This document shows, piece after piece, positions 5,378-5,398 of a stretch of 5,398 nucleotides of DNA. This stretch comes from Planctomycetota bacterium. Its GTDB lineage: Bacteria > Planctomycetota > UBA8742 > SKZP01. Below the pieces are notes generated by a model. That model saw nothing but the letters and a program-made list of their open reading frames with translations. It had not been told where the DNA came from and made no database searches. The DNA lies in the NCBI GenBank assembly GCA_007127275.1, contig SKZP01000092.1:1-5398 (forward strand). Reading direction: 5' to 3'. The position numbers were made by a program, and so were the translations under genes. Within the stretch, counting starts at the first letter, position 1. Each line of letters opens with the position of its first letter.

Positions 5378-5398
5378 TGCGTACCCCAAAGGGGGGCA
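5378..5398 (+). terminator. Possible terminator stem cut by the window edge
   Basis: CCCC (5384-5387), AAA and GGGG (5391-5394) can form a short hairpin, and TGC (5378-5380) can pair with GCA (5396-5398) outside an internal loop. It begins five bases after the stop codon of the helix-turn-helix gene. Whether a T-run follows cannot be seen. Confidence 0.2.

Overview
The window is GC-rich bacterial DNA. It carries four protein genes that can be supported and one long, less GC-rich gap of about 770 bases. There is no rRNA, tRNA, CRISPR array or insertion sequence that I can recognise. The wording of the RlmN radical-SAM core and the style of the ComM protein remind me of Planctomycetota or a related PVC-group bacterium. 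That is an impression from protein motifs, not a placement, and an alignment would be needed to confirm it.

Left part (1-2823): two rightward genes 93 bases apart. The first encodes an alpha/beta-hydrolase of the enterochelin-esterase-like (Fes / putative esterase) group, with a G-A-S-L-G nucleophile elbow and a C-terminal catalytic-type histidine. The second is comM (yifB), a Mg-chelatase-like AAA+ ATPase linked in other bacteria to branch migration during natural transformation. Hairpins lie between the two genes and just after the comM stop.

Middle (2955-4127): rlmN on the minus strand, convergent with comM. It encodes the radical-SAM enzyme that methylates A2503 of 23S rRNA and A37 of some tRNAs. 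All catalytic cysteines are present, but the residues just before the second catalytic cysteine differ from the usual pattern, and there is a short hydrophilic insertion.

Right part (4128-5398): rlmN diverges from a rightward gene for a small basic protein with an AlpA/MerR-like helix-turn-helix. The 769-base gap between them shows no convincing coding. It holds a reasonable sigma-70-like promoter pointing at the helix-turn-helix gene and several inverted repeats, some mutually exclusive. It is the best place in the window for unrecognised regulation or a small RNA. The helix-turn-helix protein resembles excisionase-type regulators, so the DNA beyond the right edge may be accessory, but no integrase or attachment site is visible here.

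The four genes do not form an obvious pathway. Overall this looks like a mostly ordinary chromosomal stretch, with a poorly explained regulatory zone and a small DNA-binding protein at its right end. I found no clear new multi-gene system.
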